Below, piece by piece: positions 40,101-48,710 of a DNA stretch of 64,000 nt. The translations under genes were made by a program, and so were the position numbers. How positions within the stretch are numbered: position 1 is the stretch's first letter; each line of letters starts with the position of its first letter. The notes under the pieces were generated by a model. It was not told the DNA's origin. It ran no database searches and worked only from the letters and a program-made list of their open reading frames with translations. This stretch comes from Opisthocomus hoazin (lineage: Eukaryota; Chordata; Aves; Opisthocomiformes; Opisthocomidae), in the NCBI RefSeq assembly GCF_030867145.1, contig NC_134419.1:7033501-7097500 (forward strand). Reading direction: 5' to 3'.

Positions 40101-41384
40101 AATAATGCTAAAAATGTGTATTTCTAGAGATATTTCTTCAGAGACAGAACAATTACTGTTTAAGCAGAACGAAAAGAACTACAATCCACACACTTCTGGC
40201 TTTCACAAATACAACCTTAAGCCAATGCATTCAAGCATAGCATGCCTTTTGATTATAAATGTGTCAAGATAACACAAACACCACTGTGGCAGCAATACAC
40301 TGCCTATTGTAATGCCATCAAACATGACATGTATTTTAAGAAGACAAAAAAACTAACACACACACAGCAAAAAACATTTTTATCTCACCCATAATATGCA
40401 GTCATCATAAAATATGTTAGAATTAGTACACAGAACTCAAAGACAGTTGACACCTCCCAGATGAATTTAAATGCATGTTCTCAGGATAACGCATATTCCA
40501 GTTTGCTCTTCCTTCCAACACAGTAATTTTCACTACAATGCATTAAGCACTGATATTCCCAAAAACGTTTATAAAACAAATTAGACAATTTTAGAAGAGT
40601 CATTCTCTCACAAAAAAAACCCTCTGATCTTGAAGTCAAACCAGACAGTACTTGAGGAACATACAAAGTTTACACCTGGTATTACCTTTAGATCAGACAA
40701 CCAAGTTCATATAATGAGCAGGGTAATAGTTCTGCCAAAAATCCTTTAGCCTAGTATAAATATGAATGGTACTTTTTTTTAGGCGTGTGTTTTAATTTCT
40801 TTGCACTACCCATAAATATTAAGAAAGCAGTTGGTTAGCTATTTCTGTATCAGTAGGACTCTTCTACTGAAGGGTCAACTTTTAGATATTTTGTAGAATG
40901 TAAATTCATTAAGAGTGCAGAATGCAACTGTGAATATTGAAGCCCAAAGATACGAAAAATAGTGAATCCTTTTTCACATTTATATAGTTACTACCAAGAG
41001 TCTGCCCGAAATCCATGAAACTATGGCCAAGAAATCAGTAATTTTAACCACCTATTTTAATTATAAACAGCCCTTTGGGATTCCAGAAGAACACACTTTT
41101 CTTGAATGAACACACTTTGGATACTATCTATAGCCAGCTAAATTGTGAGAGAACTGGAGAAAAACTCAAAAAATTTACCAGAAAGGTGCCATAAGTGACA
41201 GAATGACAGACAGGTAGGTTTCTTGTGATGGGAAAGATATGGGGCCTTTGATTTAGTAGCACAGGCTCCTAAGCCCAGCAGGACAGGCATGACGTTGTCC
41301 CAGTCATTTAGACAGAACTCACCCTGGCAAAACTTCCTCATCAGATGCCCACGTCCGGCAAGGCTTCCTAGTGGTAGCTCCCAT
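28072..41384 (-). CDS. Unrecognised multi-exon locus between LRP8 and MAGOH
   Basis: I do not recognise this protein. Exon-like minus-strand ORFs, 5' to 3': 41323-41384, then a gap, then 39645-39702, 38503-38605, 38253-38336, 38052-38140, 37695-37732, 37129-37182, 36852-36918, 35516-35628, 29700-29819, 29155-29291 and 28072-28182. Each has AG/GT borders, and from 39702 to the TGA at 28072-28074 all ten junctions keep frame; the eleven exons total 974 nt, about 323 residues. The predicted chain is rich in alternating Leu/Val/Ile helices, with no signal peptide, metal motif or membrane segment that I can see. One TGA (38286-38288) interrupts the frame. Large introns hold a solo LTR and two CR1s. 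The alternatives are a decaying gene, or chance exons in the weaker upstream half. The three C-terminal exons are the best supported. Confidence 0.45.
28648..28653 (-). terminator. LTR polyadenylation hexamer
   Basis: AATAAA on the minus strand, about 70 bp downstream of the LTR TATA box. Confidence 0.7.
28721..28728 (-). promoter_or_regulatory. LTR TATA box
   Basis: TATAAATT on the minus strand, inside the solo LTR. Confidence 0.65.
29045..29114 (-). repeat. 35-bp tandem duplication in LTR U3
   Basis: Two imperfect copies (29045-29079 and 29080-29114) sharing AACTAT.AGGCA and GCTGCTTCTACTAAA, a common U3 enhancer-repeat arrangement. Confidence 0.8.
29155..29291 (-). CDS. Unrecognised locus, penultimate exon
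   Basis: 137 nt. Acceptor with a pyrimidine-rich tract ending TTTCCAG, donor CCT|GTAAGT. Open throughout, for example [20 protein letters not shown] and [15 protein letters not shown]. The phases match both neighbours. Confidence 0.55.
29700..29819 (-). CDS. Unrecognised locus, antepenultimate exon
   Basis: 120 nt. Acceptor TTTTTAATAG, donor TCAG|GTAAAG. Encodes [20 protein letters not shown] and on to DFITTTSVS. It is separated from the next exon upstream by two CR1 insertions. Confidence 0.5.
30381..33138 (-). mobile_element. CR1 LINE, long copy with open ORF2
   Basis: The 3' end at 30381 shows the tandem CACAGAATCA units (complement of the CR1 terminal repeat). The body runs unbroken to about 33138, where similarity to the endonuclease domain stops within the expected WWDNSHDW motif. 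5'-truncated, as usual for CR1. It lies between two exons of the unrecognised minus-strand locus and in the same orientation. Confidence 0.95.
30469..33159 (-). CDS. CR1 ORF2 fragment: endonuclease and reverse transcriptase
   Basis: 896 codons without a stop; the first few residues come from flanking DNA. N-terminal APE-type endonuclease with [10 protein letters not shown] and the SDH motif (CSDHEMVEF). Reverse transcriptase with [29 protein letters not shown] and the catalytic FADD. The C-terminal part has QRRATRM and [10 protein letters not shown]. It ends in TAG at 30469-30471. ORF1 and the extreme N terminus of ORF2 are missing, so it should not be mobile by itself. The lack of stops over 2.7 kb indicates a recent insertion. 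Confidence 0.93.
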   Translation of the reverse strand: MWTNKSLSWWDNSHDWHAVIDGYRLFRKDRSTRRGGGVALYVREQLECIELGLGANEEQVESLWVRIKGQAHTGDIMVGVYYRPPDQEEEVDEAFYRQLQAASQSQALVLMGDFNHPDISWEDHTARQAQSRRFLQSIDDNFLMQVVEEPTRKGALLDLVLTNKEGLVEDVKVGGRLGCSDHEMVEFRILRGGSRAISRIKTLDLRRADFALFKELLGGIPWARALEGRGVHECWSLFKQHFFHAQEQCIPLRKKFSKGGRRPAWLNKELLAEIRQKRKVHGMWKEGQATWEEYRNVVRACRDATRKAKAHLELKLARDVKNNKKGFFNYISSKRKARDNVGPLLNEAGVLVTEDAEKAELMNAFFASVFSAKTGPQESQAPEVREEAYKEHDFPLVEEDCVRDRLSDLDVHKSMDPDGMHPRVLRELADVIAEPLSIIFERSWRTGEVPEDWRKANVTPIFKKGKKEDPGNYRPVSLTSIPGKVMEQLILEAITKQVEEKKVIRSSQHGFTKGKSCLTNLIAFYDDMTGWADEGRAVDVIYLDFSKAFDTVSHDILLGKLRKCGLDEWSVKWIENWLNGRTQRVVISGAESSWRLVTSGVPQGSVLGPVLFNFFINDLDEELECTLSKFADDTKLGGVVDTPEGCAAIQRDLDRLESWAERNLMRFNKGKCRVLHLGRNNPMHQYRLGVDLLESSSAERDLGVLVDDRLTMSQQCALAAKKANGILGCIKKSVASRTREVLLPLYAALVRPHLEYCVQFWAPQFKKDEELLERVQRRATRMVRGLEHLPYEERLRELGLFSLKKRRLRGDLINAYKYLKGGCQEDGAKLFSVVPSDRTRGSGHKLRHRKFRLNMRRNFFSLRVTEPWHRLPREVVESPSLEIFKTRLDKVLCSLL
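33878..34600 (-). mobile_element. CR1 LINE, older truncated copy
   Basis: The plus strand starts CATCATAGAATCATTTAGG and continues through ORF2 C-terminal sequence (minus-strand [24 protein letters not shown]) with frame breaks. It belongs to a different subfamily from the copies at 19864 and 30381. Confidence 0.9.
35516..35628 (-). CDS. Unrecognised locus, internal exon
   Basis: 113 nt, from acceptor GCTTTTAG to donor GATG|GTACTT, encoding [21 protein letters not shown] second acceptor (GGTTTCAG, exon start 35589, 74 nt) keeps the same phase. Confidence 0.42.
36197..36226. repeat. Perfect 11-bp hairpin
   Basis: CCCCATATGCA (36197-36207) and TGCATATGGGG (36216-36226) are exact reverse complements around an 8-base loop. 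Confidence 0.8.
36852..36918 (-). CDS. Unrecognised locus, internal exon
   Basis: 67 nt. Acceptor TTTGTTCAG, donor CTCTG|GTGAAT. Encodes [20 protein letters not shown]. Confidence 0.45.
36996..37011. promoter_or_regulatory. Palindromic RFX X-box
   Basis: GGTTGCCATGGCAACC, a perfect 16-bp palindrome matching the RFX-family X-box (GTTGCC/GGCAAC half-sites). It lies in an intron of the unrecognised locus. Binding is inferred from the motif only. Confidence 0.5.
37129..37182 (-). CDS. Unrecognised locus, internal exon
   Basis: 54 nt. Acceptor GTGAGCAG (weak pyrimidine tract), donor ATTT|GTAAAA. Encodes [17 protein letters not shown] in the frame that joins both neighbours. Confidence 0.35.
37695..37732 (-). 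CDS. Unrecognised locus, small internal exon
   Basis: 38 nt. Acceptor CATCTGACAG, donor ACAGG|GTGAGG. Encodes [12 protein letters not shown]. Another frame is also open here, so the reading rests on phase agreement with its neighbours. Confidence 0.3.
38052..38140 (-). CDS. Unrecognised locus, internal exon
   Basis: 89 nt. Acceptor TCTTAGAAATTAG, donor GCGAAG|GTATTT. Encodes [20 protein letters not shown] in phase with both neighbours. Confidence 0.4.
38253..38336 (-). CDS. Unrecognised locus, internal exon with in-frame TGA
   Basis: 84 nt (28 codons). Acceptor TTTTACAGAG, donor GCTGAA|GTAAGC. Reads [19 protein letters not shown] (38286-38288), [12 protein letters not shown] shorter form starting at 38284 after the strong acceptor CTTCTTCTGAG would avoid the stop but breaks phase with the exon upstream. 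Confidence 0.38.
38503..38605 (-). CDS. Unrecognised locus, internal exon
   Basis: 103 nt open without a break. Acceptor with tract TTTACTTTCTCATTTGAC ending GTCAG, donor TACAG|GTGAAT. Encodes [20 protein letters not shown] then [14 protein letters not shown]. Confidence 0.48.
39645..39702 (-). CDS. Unrecognised locus, upstream exon
   Basis: 58 nt. Very strong acceptor TTTTCTTCCTCTTTGCTAG, donor AATAA|GTGAGA. Encodes [18 protein letters not shown] and joins the next exon in phase. Confidence 0.4.
41323..41384 (-). CDS. Unrecognised locus, candidate first coding exon
   Basis: 62 nt. An ATG stands directly after the acceptor GATCCAAACAG, an in-frame stop lies just upstream, and the donor is CCAGG|GTGAGT. 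Encodes [20 protein letters not shown]. At least one exon between this and 39702 is missing from the model, because phases 2 and 1 do not join. Confidence 0.3.
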
Positions 41385-44140
41385 CTGTTTGGATCAGAGG
41401 GCTTTGCTAACTGGTAGTCTGCTCATTTTAAAGAATTAGGACTGTATCAAGTGATCGGTTTCAAGACAATATTCCTAGAAAAGGACAATACTATTTAAAC
41501 AAAGATTCACACCGTACGTGGAGTGGCACTGAAAGTGCTTCTTACTGGATAGACGGAATAGCAGTGAACCACACCAGCTTCCTGTCAGTGCTAGAAGTTG
41601 GCAGACAGTAACAGAATAAGGCGATATAACCACATTAGATCTTTATTTACATGGAAAAACTCAGGAAGAAGAAATGGAATAAAAAGGCATTTAAGTGTTT
41701 GATCCTTCAATGCTGTGAAAGACTGCTACTCCAAATTTTTAACAGGAAAAAAGGACTCCCAACATTTCCTGCAAAACATTAAGTCTCTTCTTATGCATAC
41801 ACTTTGGTCAAATATGCAGAACAGGCTGAACATTAGGAAGCTGTAAACCAGAGGAGTCTACGAGGCTTTGAGAAAGTCATTTAATTGGATTAGTGTAACG
41901 TCAGTCTCTGTTAAACAGGAGCGAGTGTAGCATATGAATTATTTTTCACATGTGCCAGTCACTTAACCATGAGAAGCTAAACTGAAGTAAACCAGACATA
42001 AATCCAGGCAAAGCGGATACACTAACTTCCTCGTGCAGGTCGGCTTTCCATTCTGACTTTGCCTCCTAGCATCTCTGCTGTGAACAGAAAAAACTCATGT
42101 ATGTTCTGCAGTCAAATACACCTTCCAGTCAAACCCAGTCAGACTGAATATTTCCAGTATTCATAACCATAATGTAAAATGCAAGAAGAAAAGTGATTAA
42201 ACATTTATCTTAAAATTTAAACTCTGAAACATCTCTTCATATATTGTGAAACTCAAAGAAACTCCTTTACAGTTTCTTTAGTGAACATCTTTAACCTAAT
42301 GCTATTTCAGTTTGCCAGACTTCTGTCTTATTTCACTAACACCTTCTGAGGTTCTTCTGTGGAGTTTACTTCAAAATGAACCACAATTCTGATTTTCTAA
42401 TAGAAAAAAATCTAATGTCAAAAGATGTCCTCACTTTTGTAATGACATCTGGCAGAACTCTGAGGATGTCATTCAATTAACTTCTAACTACAAGTAAGAA
42501 TTAAATTTACTCTGAGTAAACACAGTACAACATAGCATGTCCCATGCCACATCACACAGAACAATCAAACTCCCATACAAATGCAATGAGTACTGCCATA
42601 TTAGACTTTAAAAAAGTGCTCTACTTCATCATTTAGCTGAGTTGTATGTATTTAGTTTTTTGTCTTTATTCATAGATTTCTCCAGACTACTAATCATCGT
42701 CCCTCAATACCCTCCAGTTCCCTGGGGAAAGGAACACAAGAAAAGCTGTCTAGCCTAGGCAGAGGAGAAGCAGCTTGACCTATCACCATGCAGTGAATGA
42801 CACTAGGAGGCCATTCTCCATTCAAGAGTGAGCCTTCAATATTTCACCTCCCTGTACCTGTGTTTTGATTTTCCTTTCTCACTCTTGGTTAACCTATAAT
42901 AAATTGTTCTTTATTTTGTGTGTCCCCAGTGAAGAGTGTCTTTAGGTCCAACAGGAATTTAAGTCAAATGAGACAAAGATGCAATTTCTTTGCTCCATTA
43001 TTTTAATCCAATGAAGTCCTAAAATATATCCACAGTAGCTACTTAACCCTAATTCATGAGTGCCTAGATATAAACATTCATAGAAATATAAATACTAATA
43101 GAAAACTACTGGATTGCCTCTCACTGCATTAATTTATGTTAGAAGAAATCAACCACCAGTCTCAACATTTTTCAGTTTGACTATACTAGTGAAAGCTTAG
43201 CACTCCTGCATAGTCAGAAGAGGAAGCTGGACCATAAAACACACAGGGCTCCTGAAAAACAAACTTCAGCCAAATCCGACCTATCAATGGGGGTTTAGTC
43301 AGTATATGTGCGAATGATGTCCAGATGTGGACACCTAGGGCTTTCCTCCCCCCAGAACTAACTGAGATCAAAAGGTTTATTTGATTATTTACACAATACC
43401 GTACCAAAGACTATGTTGTTTCCATGAATGGATTAGATCTGGAAGCAGATCAGCTACCTCCACTCAGTTCACAATAGTAAATATTGCCAGGCTTAACCTT
43501 GCTGTAACTCCAGAGTAAAGCAGAGTGAGCTTCATTAGCCCTGCACTAACTGCCTGCACCACCTAAATAAAATCAAGTTCATCAGTGTAAAATCCATTTT
43601 CAATACTATCACTGTATGAAATGTCCTCCCCCATTCAGTGTCCTCAATAAAAAGTGTCCCTTCTAGCGACCAGCACCACAGATACCCCATTGCTAAATTT
43701 TTCTTTCAGAAGGGAATATTTTACAAAAGGGCACTTCTCTGGCTATTTCCTTTTCTCTCAGCAGTTCCCCAAGGAGTAAAAAAGCAGATATTGCCACCAG
43801 TCCGCTTACTCTCAGACTTCAGGCCACCACTGACAAGGCTCACCCAACAAACTGGTACCAGCGAGCAGGAGGCGCAGGGGCGCACCGGCTGCGCGGGGAC
43901 CAAACCCAGCCCCAGAGCAGCCCTGCTGGGTCACTGCCTTTGTCCGAGGGAGGCACGAACTGCTTCAAGCTCTAACACTCAATGTTCACGGCTGGGCTCG
44001 TAACCAAAGGCCAGCTGCACCTCCTTTTTCTTGTATTACTACTATGTGTAAATATTACCAGAGGGCCTTTATTAGTAATAAATAATTTTCATTTCCTATT
44101 TTCATAATATGAATTTATAATAATATAATTTTCATTTCCC
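41385..44140. other. Stretch between the candidate first exon and the MAGOH promoter
   Basis: AT-rich, no recognised gene or repeat. At 44141-44154 the minus strand shows an ATG followed eight bases into the exon by a GTAGGT donor, which could be a first exon of the unrecognised locus divergent from MAGOH, but nothing confirms it. Confidence 0.35.
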
Positions 44141-44339
44141 ACCTACAGAAACATGGCAGCTTTCAGGGCGAATCACACCGCGCTGACAGAACTGCACGGT
44201 GCCGACCGACGCCAATCCCTGCGCATCGACTCAGTCCCATTCCGTGTTTCAGCAATGGCACCCGAGCCGCCACAGCTGCCACGCAGGGACAGGCGAGGCG
44301 GTCACCAAGCACCAGGGTGACTTTTTTCTGTCAAACACC

Positions 44340-44744
44340 ACATATATTACCACGAGGGAAGAGCCGCGTGGCCCGCGCTCCGGGCCCCCCGCGGGGAGCC
44401 ACCTGCCGAGGCCCAAAGCCGTCGCCCGCGGGCAGGCGGTCAGAGGGGAAGCCTTCGGCTGCGGGCAGGCGGTCGGAAGGGAACGGGGGGATCGCCTGTA
44501 CCGCTTCGTGTCGGTAGGGCACAGGGCGATCCCCGGGGCGATCCCCGGCCGAGCTGCCGCCCTCCTCCCACCGCTGCGGCCCCCTCAGGAGCCCGCCCGC
44601 ACCCACCGGCGCCCGCCAGGGGGCGGCCGCAACCACCGGCGCCTCGGCCGCCGGCCAATCGGAGGTGGCGGCGCGCTCCGCCCCGCCCGCCGTGACGCGC
44701 TTCGGCCGCGCCGCCGCGGTGCTTGCCGGGACGGCGGCGGGACC
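44340..44744 (+). promoter_or_regulatory. MAGOH: CpG-rich MAGOH promoter and 5' UTR
   Basis: An abrupt change from AT-rich to CpG-dense sequence that runs into exon 1 and continues to about 44930. No TATA box, as expected for a housekeeping gene. Confidence 0.75.
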
Positions 44745-44832
44745 ATGGCGAGCGACTTCTACCTCCGCTACTACGTGGGGCACAAGGGCAAGTTCGGCCA
44801 CGAGTTCCTCGAGTTCGAGTTCCGGCCCGACG
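44745..44832 (+). CDS. MAGOH: MAGOH exon 1
   Basis: 88 coding nt, donor GACG|GTGAGC, followed by a 94-bp GC-rich intron. Confidence 0.96.
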
Positions 44833-47408
44833 GTGAGCGGCGCGGCGGGGCCGGGCGCGGCGGGGCCGGGCGGGGCGCGGGGCCGGGGTCCCGCCGCGGG
44901 TTTAACGTCCGTCCCGTCTCCGCCAGGGAAGCTGCGCTACGCCAACAACAGCAACTACAAGAATGACGTCATGATCCGCAAGGAGGTGAGGGGGGGGCTG
45001 CGGGTGGGGGCTTGCGCTGCCGTGAGGGGAGCAGGGGGGGGCGGCCTCTCCCGCTGTCGTGAGGGGAACGGGAGGAGTGCCCTCCCCATACCGTGAGGGG
45101 AACAGGGTGCCCACTGCCGTGAGGGGGGCGGGGGGAGGCTTCTCCCGCTGCCATGAGGGGAACGGGCCAGGCAGATCGCTCGTGTGGGCCAGGGTGGGGG
45201 GCAAGGCAGTGCTCGGGGCTGCTTGGTTCTCCGGGCCGGGCTGTTTTTGCAGGCGTACGTGCATAAGAGTGTGATGGAGGAGCTGAAGAGGATCATCGAC
45301 GACAGCGAGATCACCAAGGAGGACGATGCCCTGTGGCCACCTCCTGACAGAGTCGGCCGGCAGGTTGGTGGGCTGCGTCTCTTCCGGGCGCTGCGTTAAT
45401 TCGTACGCGTTAGCTCAGAAGAAGCGTAACTGAACTTTTTCTTTGCGTCAGTGTTGTCTCTTGCCAAGAGGGAAACAAATACTATTTTAAAACCTGTGTG
45501 GTGCCTAAGTGGCAATTTAGTTGTGGGAGTTAATGTGATTCACAGACCTGCTGCATTCAATACTTTTATAATAAAAATGGCGTAGCCAGCATCTTGGTAC
45601 TTAAGTATTTCTGTAACTAATATCATAAATCATAGAACCATGGAATGGTTTGGGCTGGAAGGGATCTTATAGATCATCCGCTTCCAGCCTCCCTGCCGTG
45701 GGCAGGGACCCCTTCCACCAGACCAGGTTGCTCAAAGCCCCGTCCAACCTGGCCTTGCACACTGCTGGAGAGGGGGCATCCGCAGCTTCTCTGAGCAATC
45801 TCTGCCAGGGCCTCACCACCCTCATGGTGAATAGTTTCTTATGTCCAATCCAAATCTCCCCTGTTTCAGCTCAAAGCCATCACCCCTTGTCCTATCACTC
45901 CGTGCCCTTGTACAAAGTCCTCTCCAGCTCTCTCGCAGGCCCCTTCAGGTACTGGCAGGCTGCTGTAAGGTCTCCCCACAGCGTTCTGTTCTCCAGCCTG
46001 ACCAGCCCCAACTCTCCCAGCCTTTCCTCACAGCAGAGGTGCTCCAGCCCTCAGATCATTCCTCTGGCCATGCTGCAACAGCTCCAGGTCTGTCCTGTTC
46101 TGAGGGCTCCAGAGCTGGACACAGGAGTCCCAGGGGGCTCTCACCAGAGCAGGGCAGAGGGGCAGAAATCCCCTTCCTCGACCTGCTGGCCACAAAGCAG
46201 TAGTTTGACTTCCTATAATAATTTATTTTTCAGGAGCTTGAAATAGTAATTGGTGATGAGCACATCTCGTTTACCACGTCAAAAATCGGTTCACTCATTG
46301 ATGTAAATCAATCCAAGTACGTACTCTGCTTTCTTATGTTGCTGTTGTTTTTATGTAACGATGTGTATTAGAACTTGCTGACAATTAGGTACTCTTACAT
46401 TGTTTCAAAGTACAGATCAGTTCCTGGAGGCACAGGGGCCCTGTGTTCCCACGTAATGTACGAAAAGCTTTCAGGCTGTGACATTACACGCTGTATTTTC
46501 AAATTCACCAAGCAGCTCACCTTACTGTTAGGCGTATTCAGAGTCGGAACTGAACCGCCAGTGGCCTGTTGCCCTGTGTTTGGCTGGGAAAGGGTTAATT
46601 TCCCCAGGAAGCTGGGAGGGGCCACAGCCAGGACAGTGGACCCAAACTGGCCGAGCAAACGGGATATTCCGTACCCTGTGACATCGCGCTCGCTGTATAG
46701 CTGGAGAGCTGGCTGGGGGAGGGTGATCGCTGCTCGGGAGCAGGCTGGGCATCGGGCGGTGAGAAAATTGCATTATGTATCCCTCGCTTTGTATGTTCTT
46801 TTTACCAGTATTGTTATTTTCCTCTTCTTTTGCGGTTCCGTTAAACTGTCTTTATCCCAACCCATGAGCTTTGCCTCCTTCTTCCAGTTCTCCCCCTGAT
46901 CCCGCCAGGGCGGGGAGAAGGGAGCGAGCGGCTGCGTGGTTCTTTGTCCCCGGCTGGGGCTAAACCACGACTCCTGTACACGCCAATGTCTCTGGGAGAA
47001 CCAAAGCTCCTGTATTTCACCTGAGCTGGAAAGACTGGACGTCATGTTTTGTAAATCCAAAGTGATGTTACTGCTTGTCTTGGTGATAAAAATGCACATT
47101 TGGTCAAGAACTATAACTTGCAAACTAGGGCTGCAGAGTGTTTTATCAGTCCATGTAGGATGAAACAAATCTGTTAATGCCCAAGATGACCTCTGAAAAG
47201 TCTCCTTATAGGCTTTGTTGTTTTGTTTTGGTTTTGTTTTTTTTTTAATAGGCTAGTCTAAAAACATCAATCTAACTTTTTTTTCCTTCCTTCTGTTGTG
47301 CACTGCAGGGATCCAGAAGGCTTGAGAGTGTTCTACTACCTGGTCCAGGACCTGAAGTGTCTAGTCTTCAGTCTTATTGGACTACACTTCAAGATTAAGC
47401 CAATTTAA
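44745..47408 (+). CDS. MAGOH: MAGOH, exon junction complex core subunit
   Basis: Complete. Exons 44745-44832, 44927-44985, 45253-45363, 46234-46316 and 47309-47408 give 441 nt, 146 codons plus stop, the length of human MAGOH. The protein starts [20 protein letters not shown] and ends [14 protein letters not shown], nearly identical to vertebrate MAGOH. MAGOH binds RBM8A (Y14) and locks eIF4A3 on spliced mRNA, acting in mRNA localisation, splicing and nonsense-mediated decay. Place between LRP8 and CZIB argues for MAGOH rather than the paralogue MAGOHB, as does the short N terminus. ATG context GGGACCATGG. Introns hold a minisatellite, a CR1 and a solo LTR. Confidence 0.98.
44927..44985 (+). 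CDS. MAGOH: MAGOH exon 2
   Basis: 59 nt: [19 protein letters not shown]. Donor GAG|GTGAGG. Confidence 0.96.
44986..45186 (+). repeat. Minisatellite of donor-like units in MAGOH intron 2
   Basis: GTGAGG recurs at 44986 (the real exon 2 donor), 45022, 45059, 45093 and 45119, with a diverged ATGAGG at 45153. Spacing is 26-37 bp and flanks are shared (GCTGCCGTGAGGGGAACGGG-type). Confidence 0.7.
45253..45363 (+). CDS. MAGOH: MAGOH exon 3
   Basis: 111 nt, phase 0 at both ends: [17 protein letters not shown] through PPDRVGRQ. Donor CAG|GTTGGT. Confidence 0.96.
45628..46203 (-). mobile_element. CR1 LINE fragment in MAGOH intron 3
   Basis: The plus strand starts ATCATAGAACCATGGAATGG and continues TTGGGCTGGAAGGGATC, the complement of a CR1 3' end, then diverged ORF2 sequence. 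It ends about 30 bp before exon 4. Confidence 0.88.
46234..46316 (+). CDS. MAGOH: MAGOH exon 4
   Basis: 83 nt: [19 protein letters not shown] through DVNQS. Donor CCAA|GTACGT. Confidence 0.96.
46577..46971 (+). mobile_element. Solo LTR, avian ERVL-like, in MAGOH intron 4
   Basis: Starts TGTTTGGCTGGGAAAGGG and ends GGGGCTAAACCACGAC, the ends I associate with a common bird ERVL LTR family. The flanks CCCTG and TCCTG are a probable 5-bp target duplication with one mismatch. No internal coding part. Confidence 0.7.
47309..47408 (+). CDS. MAGOH: MAGOH exon 5
   Basis: 100 coding nt: [20 protein letters not shown] through KIKPI, TAA at 47406-47408. Confidence 0.96.
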
Positions 47409-47539
47409 ATCAAACTGAAGTTTGTACTTCAGTGTCTCTATGGGGCGGGGGGTGGGGGTGTTTCAATTTCTCACTATTTCTGGCCTGAAGCTTTTATGTA
47501 TGTTAGAAATTTTTTTTACAAACTGTCAGTGACTGTCTT

Positions 47540-47545
47540 AATAAA
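47540..47545 (+). terminator. MAGOH: MAGOH polyadenylation signal
   Basis: AATAAA 132 bases after the stop codon. Confidence 0.85.
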
Positions 47546-47569
47546 ATGGTGAGATTTGTATTTTTAATT

Positions 47570-48239
47570 TATAAGTTCTGGTGAGAAACTGACGTCCTAA
47601 TACTTCTTTTATCGTGGTCCATTCAGGGCATGTTACTTCACTTGTTTCGGACAAAGCTGTATTTCACTTCTCTCTCTGTGCAGCGGCAGAAAATGGAATT
47701 AAGTCTGGCTCCGTGAGATGACGCTTCTACCAGCTGTCACGATAAGCTTTTGTTGCTATCCCGAGTTGGATGTTCTGTTGGCCAGCTCAAATACGTGAAA
47801 CAACTGAAGCTGCGACTCTGCGCATGGTCGCCGGTTACAGCAAAGGCGCGCGTTGCCTTCACGAGGGCCTGCTGCCCTGACCCGTCTGCCCTCGGAGCGG
47901 GAGCAGGCACCCGGCAGCCGCCCAGGACCTCCGCTGGCGCTCCCACCCAGCTTCAGAAAAACTGACATGAAAAGCAGCGTAGAATGTATTTAGTTAGGTT
48001 CTAGACTAGCAGAGCTTTTGTGCGGAATGAAGAGACTTACAGGACCAAACACCTCCCAGCGCTGAAGAGGTAATTTTTGCCAAGCACTGACAGAGACCCG
48101 CCGGGCTCTGAGGGTGTTGTTCCCAGCCCATCACTGCCAACGCCTGCCCTTGCTTTCTGTAGCACCTCTTCCTTTTTTTCCTCAAACAGCAGAGACTGTG
48201 GTGAAACGACTTCTTTAAAGGTGAAAACATCTGACCCCT
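47570..48239. other. MAGOH-CZIB intergenic
   Basis: About 0.7 kb with no supported gene or repeat. Confidence 0.6.
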
Positions 48240-48432
48240 ACTCCCGGTGCCAGCGCCTCCCGCTCTCCCTCTGGGCACAGGCACCGTCTGCCCTTCCCGC
48301 CAGCAGCCCGGGCGCCCTGCCCACCCGCCTGCCCCGCTTCCCCCCGCACCGTTCCGCCTTCCCCCCGGGACCGGCGGCGCCTCCCGCCCGAGGCCGCTGC
48401 GGCGGGGCGGTGACAGGACCGCGCCGGCGGGC

Positions 48433-48441
48433 GCCATCTTG
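48433..48441 (+). promoter_or_regulatory. YY1-type site
   Basis: GCCATCTTG, the YY1 core often found at TATA-less start sites. The first of two, 70 bp apart. Confidence 0.55.
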
Positions 48442-48502
48442 GCCGAGGGCAGCTTCGGCTTCGCGTCGGCTTCAGCCCGGCAGAGCGCACCGGGAGGCGG
48501 CC

Positions 48503-48511
48503 GCCATCTTG
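48503..48511 (+). promoter_or_regulatory. YY1-type site
   Basis: A second GCCATCTTG. Both copies are followed by a similar GAGGGCA.C, suggesting a short duplication. Confidence 0.55.
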
Positions 48512-48704
48512 ACTGAGGGCAACAACGCAGCGCGGCGGAGGCTGGAAAGAAACCGAACGCACCCAGCAGTAGAACCGCGCAGGAGCGGCGTGAGGCCCGC
48601 AGCCGCTCCCGCGAGAGGCGGGACGGGGTTGCGGGGCCCGTGGGCCGTGAGGGGAGCCCAGATAGCGCGGCGGCCCCCTCAGCTGCCGGGCGCCCCGCGA
48701 GGCC

Positions 48705-48710
48705 ATGGGG
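48705..48710 (+). CDS. CZIB: CZIB exon 1 (two codons)
   Basis: ATGGGG then donor GTAGGT. Reading joins in phase to RIGLQL in exon 2. Confidence 0.88.

Larger units (their letters stand above)
48240..48704 (+). promoter_or_regulatory. CZIB: CpG-rich CZIB promoter and 5' UTR
   Basis: CpG-dense block that extends through exon 2 to about 48990. No TATA box. Two YY1-type sites lie inside. Confidence 0.75.

Noticed and set aside
43186-43407. 73-codon minus-strand ORF upstream of the unrecognised locus
   Set aside because: Has an acceptor-like TTTTTCAG, but ends in a stop and cannot be joined to the chain.
43721-43903. 60-codon minus-strand ORF that could follow the ATG at 44154 in phase
   Set aside because: Weak acceptor and donor, low-complexity composition, no second line of evidence.
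44199-44966. 255-codon ORF over the MAGOH promoter
   Set aside because: It runs through the CpG region, exon 1 in another frame and intron 1. GC-rich DNA has few stops.
46375-46899. 174-codon ORF in MAGOH intron 4
   Set aside because: Overlaps the solo LTR and has no retroviral or cellular motif.
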